Positions 1-7,628 of a stretch of 57,103 nucleotides of DNA are shown in pieces; within the stretch, counting starts at the first letter, position 1, and each line of letters begins with the position of its first letter. A program made the translations under genes and the position numbers. The DNA comes from HGM04593 sp045654645 (GTDB lineage: Bacteria > Bacteroidota > Bacteroidia > Bacteroidales > Bacteroidaceae). A model generated the notes under the pieces. The model searched no databases and was not told where the DNA came from. It was given only the letters and a program-made list of their open reading frames with translations. The stretch is from assembly GCA_045654645.1 (NCBI GenBank), contig JAZONR010000066.1, positions 1 through 57,103 of the forward strand, read 5' to 3'.

Positions 1-106
1 TATTGGAGCATATTTAGAATGTTGTCGGGCTGCATAAAGGATTTATGCGTACAAAAATGATATTTCTTCGAATCTGAAGATAAAAACGGAAAAATTACTC
101 CAAACA

Positions 107-142
107 AGAGGCTGAGCCAAAATTATTTTTGACCCAGCCTCT
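107..142 (-). terminator. Terminator of the three-gene minus-strand operon
   Basis: The arms AGAGGCTG (107-114) and CAGCCTCT (135-142) pair, with a further CAAAAT/ATTTTTG pairing inside. It lies just after the stop codon of the 67-residue gene on the minus strand. The T-tract that follows on that strand is short (CTTGTTTGG), so it may be a weak terminator. Confidence 0.6.
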
Positions 143-143
143 A

Positions 144-347
144 TTATATATTTCCACCACCCATATATGGAGCTAAAAGAAGTGGAATTATTGCATCGAA
201 CACCGTGAACACCATCACTGCAAAGCTCCAGTTCTTAAGGTAGATATACAGGATTTCGGCCCAGTCGAATTTCTTGAATTTCCAGCAATGGTAGCTTATG
301 TCGCCGCCTTTTTTTGTAGAAAGACTGTCTATCTGTATCATCTTCAA
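144..347 (-). CDS. Small hypothetical membrane protein
   Basis: A 67-residue protein that I do not recognise. Residues about 38-60 (from YLKNWSFAVMVFTVFDAIIP onward) form one hydrophobic segment followed by a short GGG-containing tail, so a single-pass membrane protein is likely. It starts 44 bases after the stop of the next gene upstream on the same strand and is followed at once by a hairpin terminator, which supports it as the last gene of a three-gene operon. The short length leaves real doubt that it is expressed. No function is proposed. Confidence 0.45.
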   Translation of the reverse strand: MKMIQIDSLSTKKGGDISYHCWKFKKFDWAEILYIYLKNWSFAVMVFTVFDAIIPLLLAPYMGGGNI

Positions 348-391
348 AATCTACCATATAGCTTGGTCTATTGTCATTTATTACTTAAAAC

Positions 392-946
392 TCAATATCC
401 GAAGAAGAGCCTATCTACAATCTTTTCCAAAAAGCTCTTCTGTGATTCCAGAACTTTTACAAGCACATCTATGTTTGCGTCGGTCAGTCTTGGCCGCTTT
501 CTCCATTTTGCCTCTTCTTGTGCATCATAATACTTCAGGCTGCTCTCAATGCTCTTTAATTTATCGATTTTCCATTCACCCTTCTCCTTTCCTCCATAAC
601 TACGGCGTCTTACGCTCCACTTTGTAGTTTCCACCATATTGACTAGCTCTTCCCAAGTGTAACGATATTTCTCTCTCTTTCTGGGGTAATCATAGGTCTG
701 ATGCTCTTCATTTACCATAAAATAGAGTTCGCCATTCAGATGCATTATCTTATAAACTTCAAAGTTGTCATAGTGATAACCCTTTATGGGTACAAGCAAC
801 AGTTGCCACCCCTTGGGGATGACCTTTATTTTGCCAATTTGTGAATCAAAAATACCAATGTCGTAAGATACCAATCCGTGTACCTTCATCAAATTCTTAA
901 TTGATTCTAGAAGCTCTTTCTCTTTAGCACTTATCATATATTGCAT
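392..946 (-). CDS. Hypothetical protein (184 aa)
   Basis: A 184-residue soluble protein with no signal peptide and no membrane segment. It is rich in charged residues; the middle holds a basic stretch (KWSVRRRSYGGKEKGEW) and the C-terminal third a KWRKRPRLTDANID segment. I do not recognise a family. The ATG at 946 lies two bases beyond the stop codon of the gene upstream (stop ends at 948), so the two are almost certainly translated from one message. The uniform hydrophobic pattern and tight spacing argue for a real gene. It could belong to a horizontally acquired unit, but nothing here shows what it does. Confidence 0.65.
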   Translation of the reverse strand: MQYMISAKEKELLESIKNLMKVHGLVSYDIGIFDSQIGKIKVIPKGWQLLLVPIKGYHYDNFEVYKIMHLNGELYFMVNEEHQTYDYPRKREKYRYTWEELVNMVETTKWSVRRRSYGGKEKGEWKIDKLKSIESSLKYYDAQEEAKWRKRPRLTDANIDVLVKVLESQKSFLEKIVDRLFFGY

Positions 947-947
947 T

Positions 948-1607
948 TTAATAAAATCTCATCAAATTCTCATCATCTGCTACCTTGCCAATAGTTGGTG
1001 CGCAGGGTAGCGGAGCGTTGTTGCAGTCGGCCAGCAGGTGTACATCGGACAAGCCATTCTTGACAATTGTACCTATTATGTCGCAAAAGCTCCATTTTGC
1101 GTGGAGTGTGCCATCGGTATTGAACGCAGGGAAAACAAGGAAATCCAATCCCTTTTGCATGTACTCCTTGAATGTCTCTAGTCTCAGCAACCCGGCAGAG
1201 CTGTGCACGAGCAGGCTGGCGAATGGTATGCGCCCCAAGGCTTCCAACGTCTTTTCCAAATTCTCGGTAGCCTCTTTTCCTTCTGCTTCAAGGCTAAAAT
1301 CGAGAGCCTCGGCTAACGCCGCGCACTGTTCCTTTAGTGTGGTGTATGCCTTGTCGGCAAAAGCGAACAACGAATAGTGGTATATGTAGGCCATAAGGTT
1401 TGCCTGCGCTTCAATATTGTGAAGCTGATCTATGTTGCAAGGTAGCATTTTTTTTGTTATAGGCAAAAGCTCAATAACTAAACTCTGCAACTTGGCCAAT
1501 ACAGCACATCCCTCTTCGGCAGCCTTCAACAGTTCCGGGCAATAGTTTTCCAGAACTCCTCTAATTGTGCGGGGCTGTTGCATTATCCAAGTTCTTGTAC
1601 AATCCAT
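948..1607 (-). CDS. Hypothetical protein (219 aa), first gene of operon
   Basis: A 219-residue, mostly alpha-helical, acidic protein without signal peptide. It opens with MDCTRTWIMQQPRTIRGV; an alternative start is the second Met (MQQPRT). The centre (about 75-125) is a long Ala/Glu-rich helical stretch. I do not recognise a family. It is the first gene of a minus-strand operon with the 184- and 67-residue genes. A Bacteroidetes-type -7 box (TAACTTTG, read on the minus strand, 1707-1714) about 100 bases upstream could be its promoter. Confidence 0.65.
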   Translation of the reverse strand: MDCTRTWIMQQPRTIRGVLENYCPELLKAAEEGCAVLAKLQSLVIELLPITKKMLPCNIDQLHNIEAQANLMAYIYHYSLFAFADKAYTTLKEQCAALAEALDFSLEAEGKEATENLEKTLEALGRIPFASLLVHSSAGLLRLETFKEYMQKGLDFLVFPAFNTDGTLHAKWSFCDIIGTIVKNGLSDVHLLADCNNAPLPCAPTIGKVADDENLMRFY

Positions 1608-2168
1608 AGTCTATAGTTTTGTGCTTTTTATATACGCTCTTGTTTTGCTGCCTGCCCAGTCAAGTGTAAAATGTATATATAATATAGAAACAAATGGAAA
1701 AAAATTCAAAGTTACAAGCTTGTTTCGGCAAAAATGATTTTCAAAGTATTGAGATACAATAAGATGCGAAAGGTTAAAGTTTGTTAAACACAAATTGTCG
1801 GTCACAAGCAAGCTACAGATTGGCGTTAATTAGATATAAAAGTTGAGTGGCTAAAATGAAGTGCCTCGTTTTTTGCTTTGGGGACACGGAATAGTCCTAT
1901 GTGGGCCGAGTAGGGAGCTGTGGCTTTTATCTTATGCAAATTTATTGAAACTCAGTAATCGAAGATGCACTATTGAGTATTTTGAAACTCTTATTGTTTG
2001 ATATGAGATAAAATTGGGGAATTTATAATTTTGATAAATTTTGTATCACTATCTAAATAATTTTACTTATCTTCGCAAATGGTGGCATTGTGCGCCAATG
2101 GCATTTGAATATCAAATAACAATTGATGCCTTAAAGGGATTTTAATCAGTTTATAAATACAAAAGCAA
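1608..2168. other. Intergenic region between divergent genes
   Basis: About 560 bases separate the minus-strand operon from the GH95 gene. It is AT-rich except for a GC-richer patch at about 1865-1930. On the minus strand TAACTTTG (1707-1714) matches the -7 element, with CAAA (a reversed TTTG) at 1729-1732, closer than the usual 19-base spacing. On the plus strand TATCTTCG (2068-2075) matches the -7 element and lies 94 bases before the GH95 start; the TTTG at 2040-2043 is 24 bases upstream, which is wide. No ORF or RNA gene was recognised. Confidence 0.4.
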
Positions 2169-5100
2169 ATGAAAAAACTTTTAATCATCGTGCTGTTGCT
2201 GGCGACGTCGGTTGCTGCAGGCTTGGCACAAATTGACACAAGCAAGGAGTACCGCATAATGAATTCAGACGGTACATATATGAACGTTAAAAACCACGAT
2301 TGGTATACCGGCTCTTGTGGTGGTGTTAATGTTGCAGCTTGGAACGGCAGTGAAAGTCAGATTTTTACATTTGTGCAGAGTGGTGATGGCTACAAAGTAA
2401 AATGCAGAGATGGCTATTACATCAAATGCCACGAATGGAATGTTAATGCTTCTACTAGTAATGAAGATGAAGCATCTTTGCTTTTTTTCGAAGAGACCGA
2501 AGAAGAGTTGCAGTACTTGATTAAGTGGGTAAATACATATAAAGACGACCAAACCCTTTATTTCAAGGTCGGCCCAGATTCTAAAGGCTCAGGCAATCAC
2601 CCTTATGGAGATGCTGGGAAAGCTGATGCTGCAACTTGGACATTGCTCCCTGCAAGTATCAACGTAATAGTGCTTGGAACATCCGATGCAACAGCGGGTG
2701 TCATTTACAATAAGGAAGAGTATAAAAACGGAAGCACGCTGAATACTATTGGTGCTGTCGAGAAAGATGATTTCACAGCTGTGCCGGTGAGTGGTATGCA
2801 CGCTGTGATAAACATCGACGAGGCAAATGTTTATGTAAGCTACTTTAGCAACAGTACCAAGTTCTATACTGTAAAGGGGCATAAGGTGGATCTCTACTAT
2901 ATGAGCCTCAACCCTGATTATTGTGATGGCGCAAACCTTAAACTGACAAACAAAAATACACCACAGGATAACCGTGGTCTTTGGATGTTCGAGGCACAGA
3001 GTGATGGTGGATACAAAATCTACAACTATTCAACAGGTCTCACAAAGGTGCTTGGCATAACAGGTAACGAAGCTAACGCTCGTGCATCAATGGTTGACCG
3101 CAACAGCACTTCACATTCAACGGTTTTCGATGGCACTATCAATTTCGACGGCACTGCATCATATATAAAGATTAAAGGCAGTAACAATAATTATTGGAAC
3201 AAACGAGGTAATTATCTGGCTCTGTGGGCTGCTGACGGTGCAGTTGGCGACAACGGAAGTACATTCTTTATGGAAGAGGCCGACTACACCCTGTTCCCCG
3301 ATGAATATAATTTTGAATACACGCCAAAGAACGCCAACACGCTGTGGTACAAATCGTCGGCCAAATCGGGTGACTCAGGCAATGCTTGGCAGGAGTATGC
3401 CTTGCCATTGGGTAACGGTGAACTTGGATGTATGGTATTTGGCGAGGTGCAGAGCGAGGAGATTCAGTTTAACGAGAAGACTCTGTGGAGTGGCCCTGCA
3501 AATACCATCGGTGCAGATAACGGTAAACGTACATTCGTAAATTTTGGTTCACTGTTCATCACCGACAACAATGCACAGGCGGCAATCGACTATGTGCGTT
3601 ACCTTGACCTTGAAGAGGGTATTGCAGGTGTTGAGTTCAAGAAAAGCAATGATACAAAGCAGGTACGCAGGTATTTCAGTTCGGCTCCCGACTCAGTGAT
3701 TGTAATAAACTACAAGAACATCGGCAGCGAGAAACTGAACCTCACATTCAGACTTACTCCTTGTAGCGACATCGGTGCAAGTAGCGTGGAATACAGCGAT
3801 GGCACAGCATCGTTCACAGGAGCAATGGAAGCTGTGGAGTACGCAGCACGTGTGCATATTGCTACCGACAACGGCGCTACAGTGAGCACGGCTTCGGACG
3901 GAATTACAGTGAGCGACGCAACAGAGGTTACATTCTTTCTGAAGGGTGGTACTAACTTCAACGGTGATATGACTGTTCTCAACAACTATTTCACAAACGA
4001 GACAAAGGACGATGTCAATAACCGCATAAAGGCTGATATCGAGAAGGCAGCAGCAAAGGAATATGCAGTGCTTGAGAAAACTCATATTGACGACTTCAGC
4101 GCCATAACAAAACGTATGACATTCAGCCTTGGTCTTGAAACTCCAAGCGTAGATACTAAAGAACTCATTGACAAATATTATCCCAATAATCAGGCAGGCA
4201 ACAGCACCGATAACGACCACCTGTTCCTGGAGCAGCTCTACTTCCACTATGGCCGCTACCTGGCTATCAGCTCAAACCGCAAGCCTATTGCAGCTCCTAA
4301 CAACCTGCAAGGAATATGGAATAATATGGGATGCCAGGCTTCCCAAGGCGTGTGGAACTCTGATATCCACACCAATATCAACGTACAGATGAACTACTGG
4401 CCCACAGAGATTACTAACCTCAGCGACCTCCACAAGCCTTTTGTAAACTTCATCATCCGTGGTGCACAGAGCGAGGGTTGGAAGATGGTTGCTCAGCAGT
4501 ACAACGATGGCTATGGCTGGAGCGTGCTCACCGAGTCTTCACTCTACAACAGTATGAGTACTTGGGGCAGCAACTATCTCGTTGCCAATGTTTGGTACAC
4601 AAGCCACCTGTGGATGCACTGGCGCTACACCCAAGACAAGGAGTTCCTCAAGAAGGCATTCCCTGTGATGTGGGATTGTGCCGAGTTCTGGTTCCATCGT
4701 TTGATTCAGGACCGCAAGGTTTATGACGGTACATACGTGGCTCCCGATGAGTTCAGTGCCGAGCAGCACGGAAACGAGAAAGAGGATGGTACAGCACACG
4801 CACAGCAGATGATTAGCTACCTGTTCCAGAACTTGACCGATGCTGTTGAGATACTTGGTGCTGAGAATACCGGTCTTTCACAGGCCGACCTCGACAAGCT
4901 CGCTCTCTACCTGGAGAAGACCGACAAGGGCTTGCACACCGAGACATACGACGGTGCTTGGGGTAATCCTTTCAACGGCGTAAGCACGGGTGAGCAGCTG
5001 CTCCGCGAGTGGAAGTATTCTCCATACTCAGTAGGTGAGAGAGGCCACCGCCACATCTCACACCTGATGGCATTGTTCCCAATGGACCAGATTACTCCAG

Positions 5101-6281
5101 AGAGCGAGTACTTCACTCCTGCAGTGAACGCCTTGAAGCATCGTGGCGACGCAGCTACAGGTTGGTCAATGGGTTGGAAGGTGAACCTCTGGGCACGTGC
5201 TCAGGATGGCGACCACGCCCACATCATCATAAAGAATGCACTGCAACACGCAGGCAGCAATGGTGGTGTATATTACAACCTGTTCGACGCGCACCCACCA
5301 TTCCAAATTGACGGTAACTTTGGTGTATGTTCGGGTATGGCCGAGATGCTTTTGCAGAGTGCGCACGGCTACATAAACATACTCCCTGCACTTCCCAAGG
5401 TTTGGGAAAAGAGCGGAGATGTTGCGGGTATGAAGGCTATGGGTAACTTCACCGTTGATTTTAATTGGGCCGATGGCAAGTGCCAGAAGGCAACAATCGT
5501 AAGTAATGCCGGTGCAGAGCTCAAGGTGCGTTGCAACCGCGGTGCAATGGAAATTGGCAAGGCGCTTGTAACCGTGAACGGCAAGAAAGCTACCGTAGTT
5601 GTAGAAAACGGTATAGCAACCATTCCTTGTGTTAAGGATGATGTTGTTGTCATTGACTTTACCACGACCGCAGATTCCTATGTCGAGAGCCACGAGCTAA
5701 ATATGTCAGAGGTTGGATACGCAACTCTCTACCTTGGCTTTGATGCAGCAATTCCTGAACTCAAAGGCGAGGATAGTGGTGTCTATACCATCACAAGTGT
5801 AGGCAACGGTTATGCGCATATGGAGATTGTAACCGGTACGCTACCTGCAAACACAGGTGTGGTGGTGAAAGCCGATGAGGGTAAATACACATTCGTGCAG
5901 TCGTCAAGTTCTCCTGAAAATATAGACAAGGGATTGCTCAAGGGCACACTTGTTCGCGAACAGATAACCAAGGAGGCTGATAAGGAATATTATATTCTTT
6001 CTAACGAATATGACCAACTCGGTTTTTACATAGCTGGTAATGGGGCCGACAACGGCTATTTCTTGAATGACTCCAACAAGGCATACCTCGTAATTTCAAA
6101 GGAGATGGCGCAGGGTAGCGCTGGTTTCCGTTTCGACTTTGGCGGCACAACTGATGTTAATGAAGTGAACACAGATGAGTGGAAACTGGAGACTGAAATA
6201 TGTGATTTACAAGGTAGGAAAGTAATAAAGCCAAGTAAAGGTGTATACATTATCAATGGCAAAAAGGTAGTTGTAAAGTAA
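2169..6281 (+). CDS. Secreted GH95 alpha-L-fucosidase-like glycosidase with T9SS-like tail
   Basis: A 1370-residue exported enzyme. A signal peptide (MKKLLIIVLLLATSVAAGLA) is followed by about 370 residues that look like carbohydrate-binding, ricin-like beta modules. The GH95 catalytic region begins near residue 405 (ALPLGNGELGCMVFG) and runs to about 1130. Family motifs are present: NNLQGIW, HTNIN, APDEFSAEQ at the likely general-acid site and FQIDGNFG with its aspartate. GH95 enzymes invert alpha-1,2-L-fucose or, in some members, L-galactose linkages; which applies here cannot be read from the sequence. The last about 35 residues (LQGRKV...KGVYIINGKKVVVK) resemble a short type IX secretion sorting tail. 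The gene stands alone with no SusC/SusD pair nearby, so it is not an obvious PUL member. Confidence 0.9.
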   Translation: MKKLLIIVLLLATSVAAGLAQIDTSKEYRIMNSDGTYMNVKNHDWYTGSCGGVNVAAWNGSESQIFTFVQSGDGYKVKCRDGYYIKCHEWNVNASTSNEDEASLLFFEETEEELQYLIKWVNTYKDDQTLYFKVGPDSKGSGNHPYGDAGKADAATWTLLPASINVIVLGTSDATAGVIYNKEEYKNGSTLNTIGAVEKDDFTAVPVSGMHAVINIDEANVYVSYFSNSTKFYTVKGHKVDLYYMSLNPDYCDGANLKLTNKNTPQDNRGLWMFEAQSDGGYKIYNYSTGLTKVLGITGNEANARASMVDRNSTSHSTVFDGTINFDGTASYIKIKGSNNNYWNKRGNYLALWAADGAVGDNGSTFFMEEADYTLFPDEYNFEYTPKNANTLWYKSSAKSGDSGNAWQEYALPLGNGELGCMVFGEVQSEEIQFNEKTLWSGPANTIGADNGKRTFVNFGSLFITDNNAQAAIDYVRYLDLEEGIAGVEFKKSNDTKQVRRYFSSAPDSVIVINYKNIGSEKLNLTFRLTPCSDIGASSVEYSDGTASFTGAMEAVEYAARVHIATDNGATVSTASDGITVSDATEVTFFLKGGTNFNGDMTVLNNYFTNETKDDVNNRIKADIEKAAAKEYAVLEKTHIDDFSAITKRMTFSLGLETPSVDTKELIDKYYPNNQAGNSTDNDHLFLEQLYFHYGRYLAISSNRKPIAAPNNLQGIWNNMGCQASQGVWNSDIHTNINVQMNYWPTEITNLSDLHKPFVNFIIRGAQSEGWKMVAQQYNDGYGWSVLTESSLYNSMSTWGSNYLVANVWYTSHLWMHWRYTQDKEFLKKAFPVMWDCAEFWFHRLIQDRKVYDGTYVAPDEFSAEQHGNEKEDGTAHAQQMISYLFQNLTDAVEILGAENTGLSQADLDKLALYLEKTDKGLHTETYDGAWGNPFNGVSTGEQLLREWKYSPYSVGERGHRHISHLMALFPMDQITPESEYFTPAVNALKHRGDAATGWSMGWKVNLWARAQDGDHAHIIIKNALQHAGSNGGVYYNLFDAHPPFQIDGNFGVCSGMAEMLLQSAHGYINILPALPKVWEKSGDVAGMKAMGNFTVDFNWADGKCQKATIVSNAGAELKVRCNRGAMEIGKALVTVNGKKATVVVENGIATIPCVKDDVVVIDFTTTADSYVESHELNMSEVGYATLYLGFDAAIPELKGEDSGVYTITSVGNGYAHMEIVTGTLPANTGVVVKADEGKYTFVQSSSSPENIDKGLLKGTLVREQITKEADKEYYILSNEYDQLGFYIAGNGADNGYFLNDSNKAYLVISKEMAQGSAGFRFDFGGTTDVNEVNTDEWKLETEICDLQGRKVIKPSKGVYIINGKKVVVK

Positions 6282-6370
6282 AATAAGTATATTGTTGTTC
6301 TGAGCATAGCCAAGGACCTCGGATAGGGGGGTGGTGAGATATTTCACTTAGTTCAGTATTACAACGAATA

Positions 6371-6394
6371 TTAGGGTGAATCGTTTTACCCTAA
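6371..6394 (+). terminator. Hairpin after GH95 gene
   Basis: TTAGGGT (6371-6377) pairs with ACCCTAA (6388-6394), about 90 bases after the GH95 stop. It has no T-tract and may be a weak terminator or a stabilising stem. Confidence 0.4.
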
Positions 6395-6404
6395 TAGAGA
6401 TACG

Positions 6405-6446
6405 GCAAAGAGAGGGCGCTGACAACAGACAGCGCCCTCTCTTTGC
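6405..6446 (+). terminator. Strong 17-bp hairpin, probable terminator of GH95 transcript
   Basis: A perfect 17-base inverted repeat, GCAAAGAGAGGGCGCTG at 6405-6421 with its complement at 6430-6446 and an 8-base loop. The stem is flanked by CTCTTCAG rather than a long T-tract. It is the most stable hairpin in this gap and the likely end of the GH95 message, in either direction. Confidence 0.65.
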
Positions 6447-6576
6447 TCTTCAGTGTCAGTTGTATTGGCGTTTTGGCTATTGTATTGCCATATCTCACAT
6501 TTTGTGTTATATCGTATACTTAAACAGTCAAAAAAATGTGTGTAATATTCTGTATTAAAGGAGTGTGTGAGTTCGG

Positions 6577-6880
6577 GGAAATAGAGCACCGTCTTATGTT
6601 GGATGCCGTAAATTGTGATTAAACGGCCTATTTGCGACCACCCGAAAAGTGGTCGCTTTTTGGTCGCAAAAGGTCGCACGGAATAGTGGTTTATGGGCTT
6701 ATGTGGGACCGTTTAAGGCCACCGAATATGGATTTAAGTAATTTGTATATAAAGGGAATTCGGAAGCCGCAGAATGGTTGTAATAAACTCCTGACACCCA
6801 CCGCAATACCCAACAAAAAAAGAGACATCCCCGAAAGGATGTCTCTCTATAAAGTATTAGGTTTTAACAAATTACTTGCT
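6577..6880. repeat. Left copy of ~300-bp direct repeat flanking the accessory segment
   Basis: This stretch aligns along its whole length with 22968-23262. Shared blocks include CACCGTCTTATGTTGGATGC, TTTGCGACCACCCGAAAAGT followed by GGTCGC, TTTGTATATAAA, AGAATGG.T.TAA, and a terminator with a poly-A flank before TATT/TGTTAGG. By eye the copies are roughly 70-75 percent identical. Inside it a hairpin GCGACCAC (6634-6641)/GTGGTCGC (6649-6656) is followed by TTTTT. The repeat ends where a fragment of the GGGtGRT gene begins. Confidence 0.8.
6821..6846 (-). terminator. Minus-strand terminator inside left repeat
   Basis: AGAGACATCC (6821-6830) and GGATGTCTCT (6837-6846) form a perfect 10-bp stem. 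Read on the minus strand it is followed by a run of seven T. It stands just after the decayed GGGtGRT gene end, as expected for that gene's former terminator. The counterpart in the right repeat has a different stem sequence but keeps the pairing. Confidence 0.75.
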
Positions 6881-7014
6881 CAATGCGCCAGCGATATCCA
6901 CTGCGATAGCGCAACTGTGTTGCGCGTCCTTGTCTTTTTGGAGCACCAACCACTAAGGTTGTACCGATACTTTAGGAACCATCATCTCTACGTGTACCGG
7001 AACAGAATGAGAAC
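6872..7014 (-). pseudogene. Decayed 3' fragment of a GGGtGRT gene
   Basis: Read on the minus strand, this matches the last about 40 codons of the intact gene at 23927-24937. Identical or near-identical blocks are the terminal segment TTACTTGCTCAATGCGCC, GCGATATCCACTGCGATAGC, AGCACCAACCA and CATCATCTC.ACGTGT. There are internal stops, small deletions and an inserted about 30-base piece holding the palindrome GCGCAAC-TGT-GTTGCGC (6909-6925). No upstream part of the gene is present. It is a dead partial duplicate of a host gene end, placed directly against the left flanking repeat. Confidence 0.8.
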
Positions 7015-7064
7015 ACAAACGGCAACGATGTTGCTGCAGTGGCAAAGAAATAAATGGAATTATT

Positions 7065-7169
7065 ATGAACATTGAAGAGTTTAAACAGCGTGCAGCCGCC
7101 GGCGGTGCCGCAAGTGTGTATAGAAACACTCACGGTTGGAATGTGTTTACAGCTATTGTAGAATTGTAG
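7065..7169 (+). pseudogene. 34-codon ORF, probable 5' stub of a lost gene
   Basis: An ATG opens MNIEEFKQRAAAGGAASVYR, followed by NTHGWNVFTAIVEL and a stop. It begins 11 bases after the TAA (7051-7053) that ends an in-frame tail reading NTNGNDVAAVAKK, itself a plausible protein C-terminus. The two together look like the junction between two adjacent plus-strand genes of which only the ends survive. I do not recognise either. It could also be a chance ORF. Confidence 0.3.
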
Positions 7170-7307
7170 TTTCTCTATTTTGCGTTTCAGTATAAAAGTG
7201 TGATGAGATATTTTCTCCTCTCCCCGCGGGGTAGTGAGGTGGGGCATCATTTTCAATTAGTGTCTCAATGGCATCAATGAAGTGGCTGTTTCTATAAAAA
7301 GAAAAAA

Positions 7308-7333
7308 TCCTTGTAACCATTCAATTACAAGGA
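7308..7333 (-). terminator. Minus-strand terminator upstream of enolase
   Basis: TCCTTGTAA (7308-7316) and TTACAAGGA (7325-7333) form a 9-bp stem. On the minus strand it is followed by TTTTTTCTTTTT, an ideal tract. There is no minus-strand gene feeding into it, so it is probably left over from a gene lost from this spot. The rest of 7170-7628 holds candidate enolase promoters and no gene. Confidence 0.65.
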
Positions 7334-7522
7334 CTTAATATTTGGGAAATTACTTAAAATTATATCGAACTCACGTTAATATAATCTATCGGCCTAGAAA
7401 CTGTTTAAATTTCTAATAAAGGTTTTTATTATATTGGAAGCTGTTTTTATATTCAAAAATGTCTGTTTCCACCTTTTGTAGTTACATAGCCCGCTATGTG
7501 TCCTTTAAAAAAGCAGACATCC

Positions 7523-7554
7523 TATTTTTGTCCTATAAAAAAATTCTAAATTTG
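7523..7554 (+). promoter_or_regulatory. Candidate enolase promoter -7 boxes
   Basis: Two TAnnTTTG elements stand before enolase: TATTTTTG at 7523-7530 and TAAATTTG at 7547-7554. The second gives a leader of about 65 bases to the ATG at 7629. Neither has a TTTG at the ideal 19-base distance, so the exact promoter is uncertain. Confidence 0.4.
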
Positions 7555-7628
7555 TGTTGGGAAGAAAACAAACCTTCTTGCCACTCGTTTGTATAGTATT
7601 TAGTGTATTATAGTAAAAGCTGACAGTT

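Noticed and set aside
6632..7075. A 147-codon plus-strand frame across the left repeat
   Set aside because: It runs through the terminator and the GGGtGRT fragment in antisense, with no protein-like pattern.
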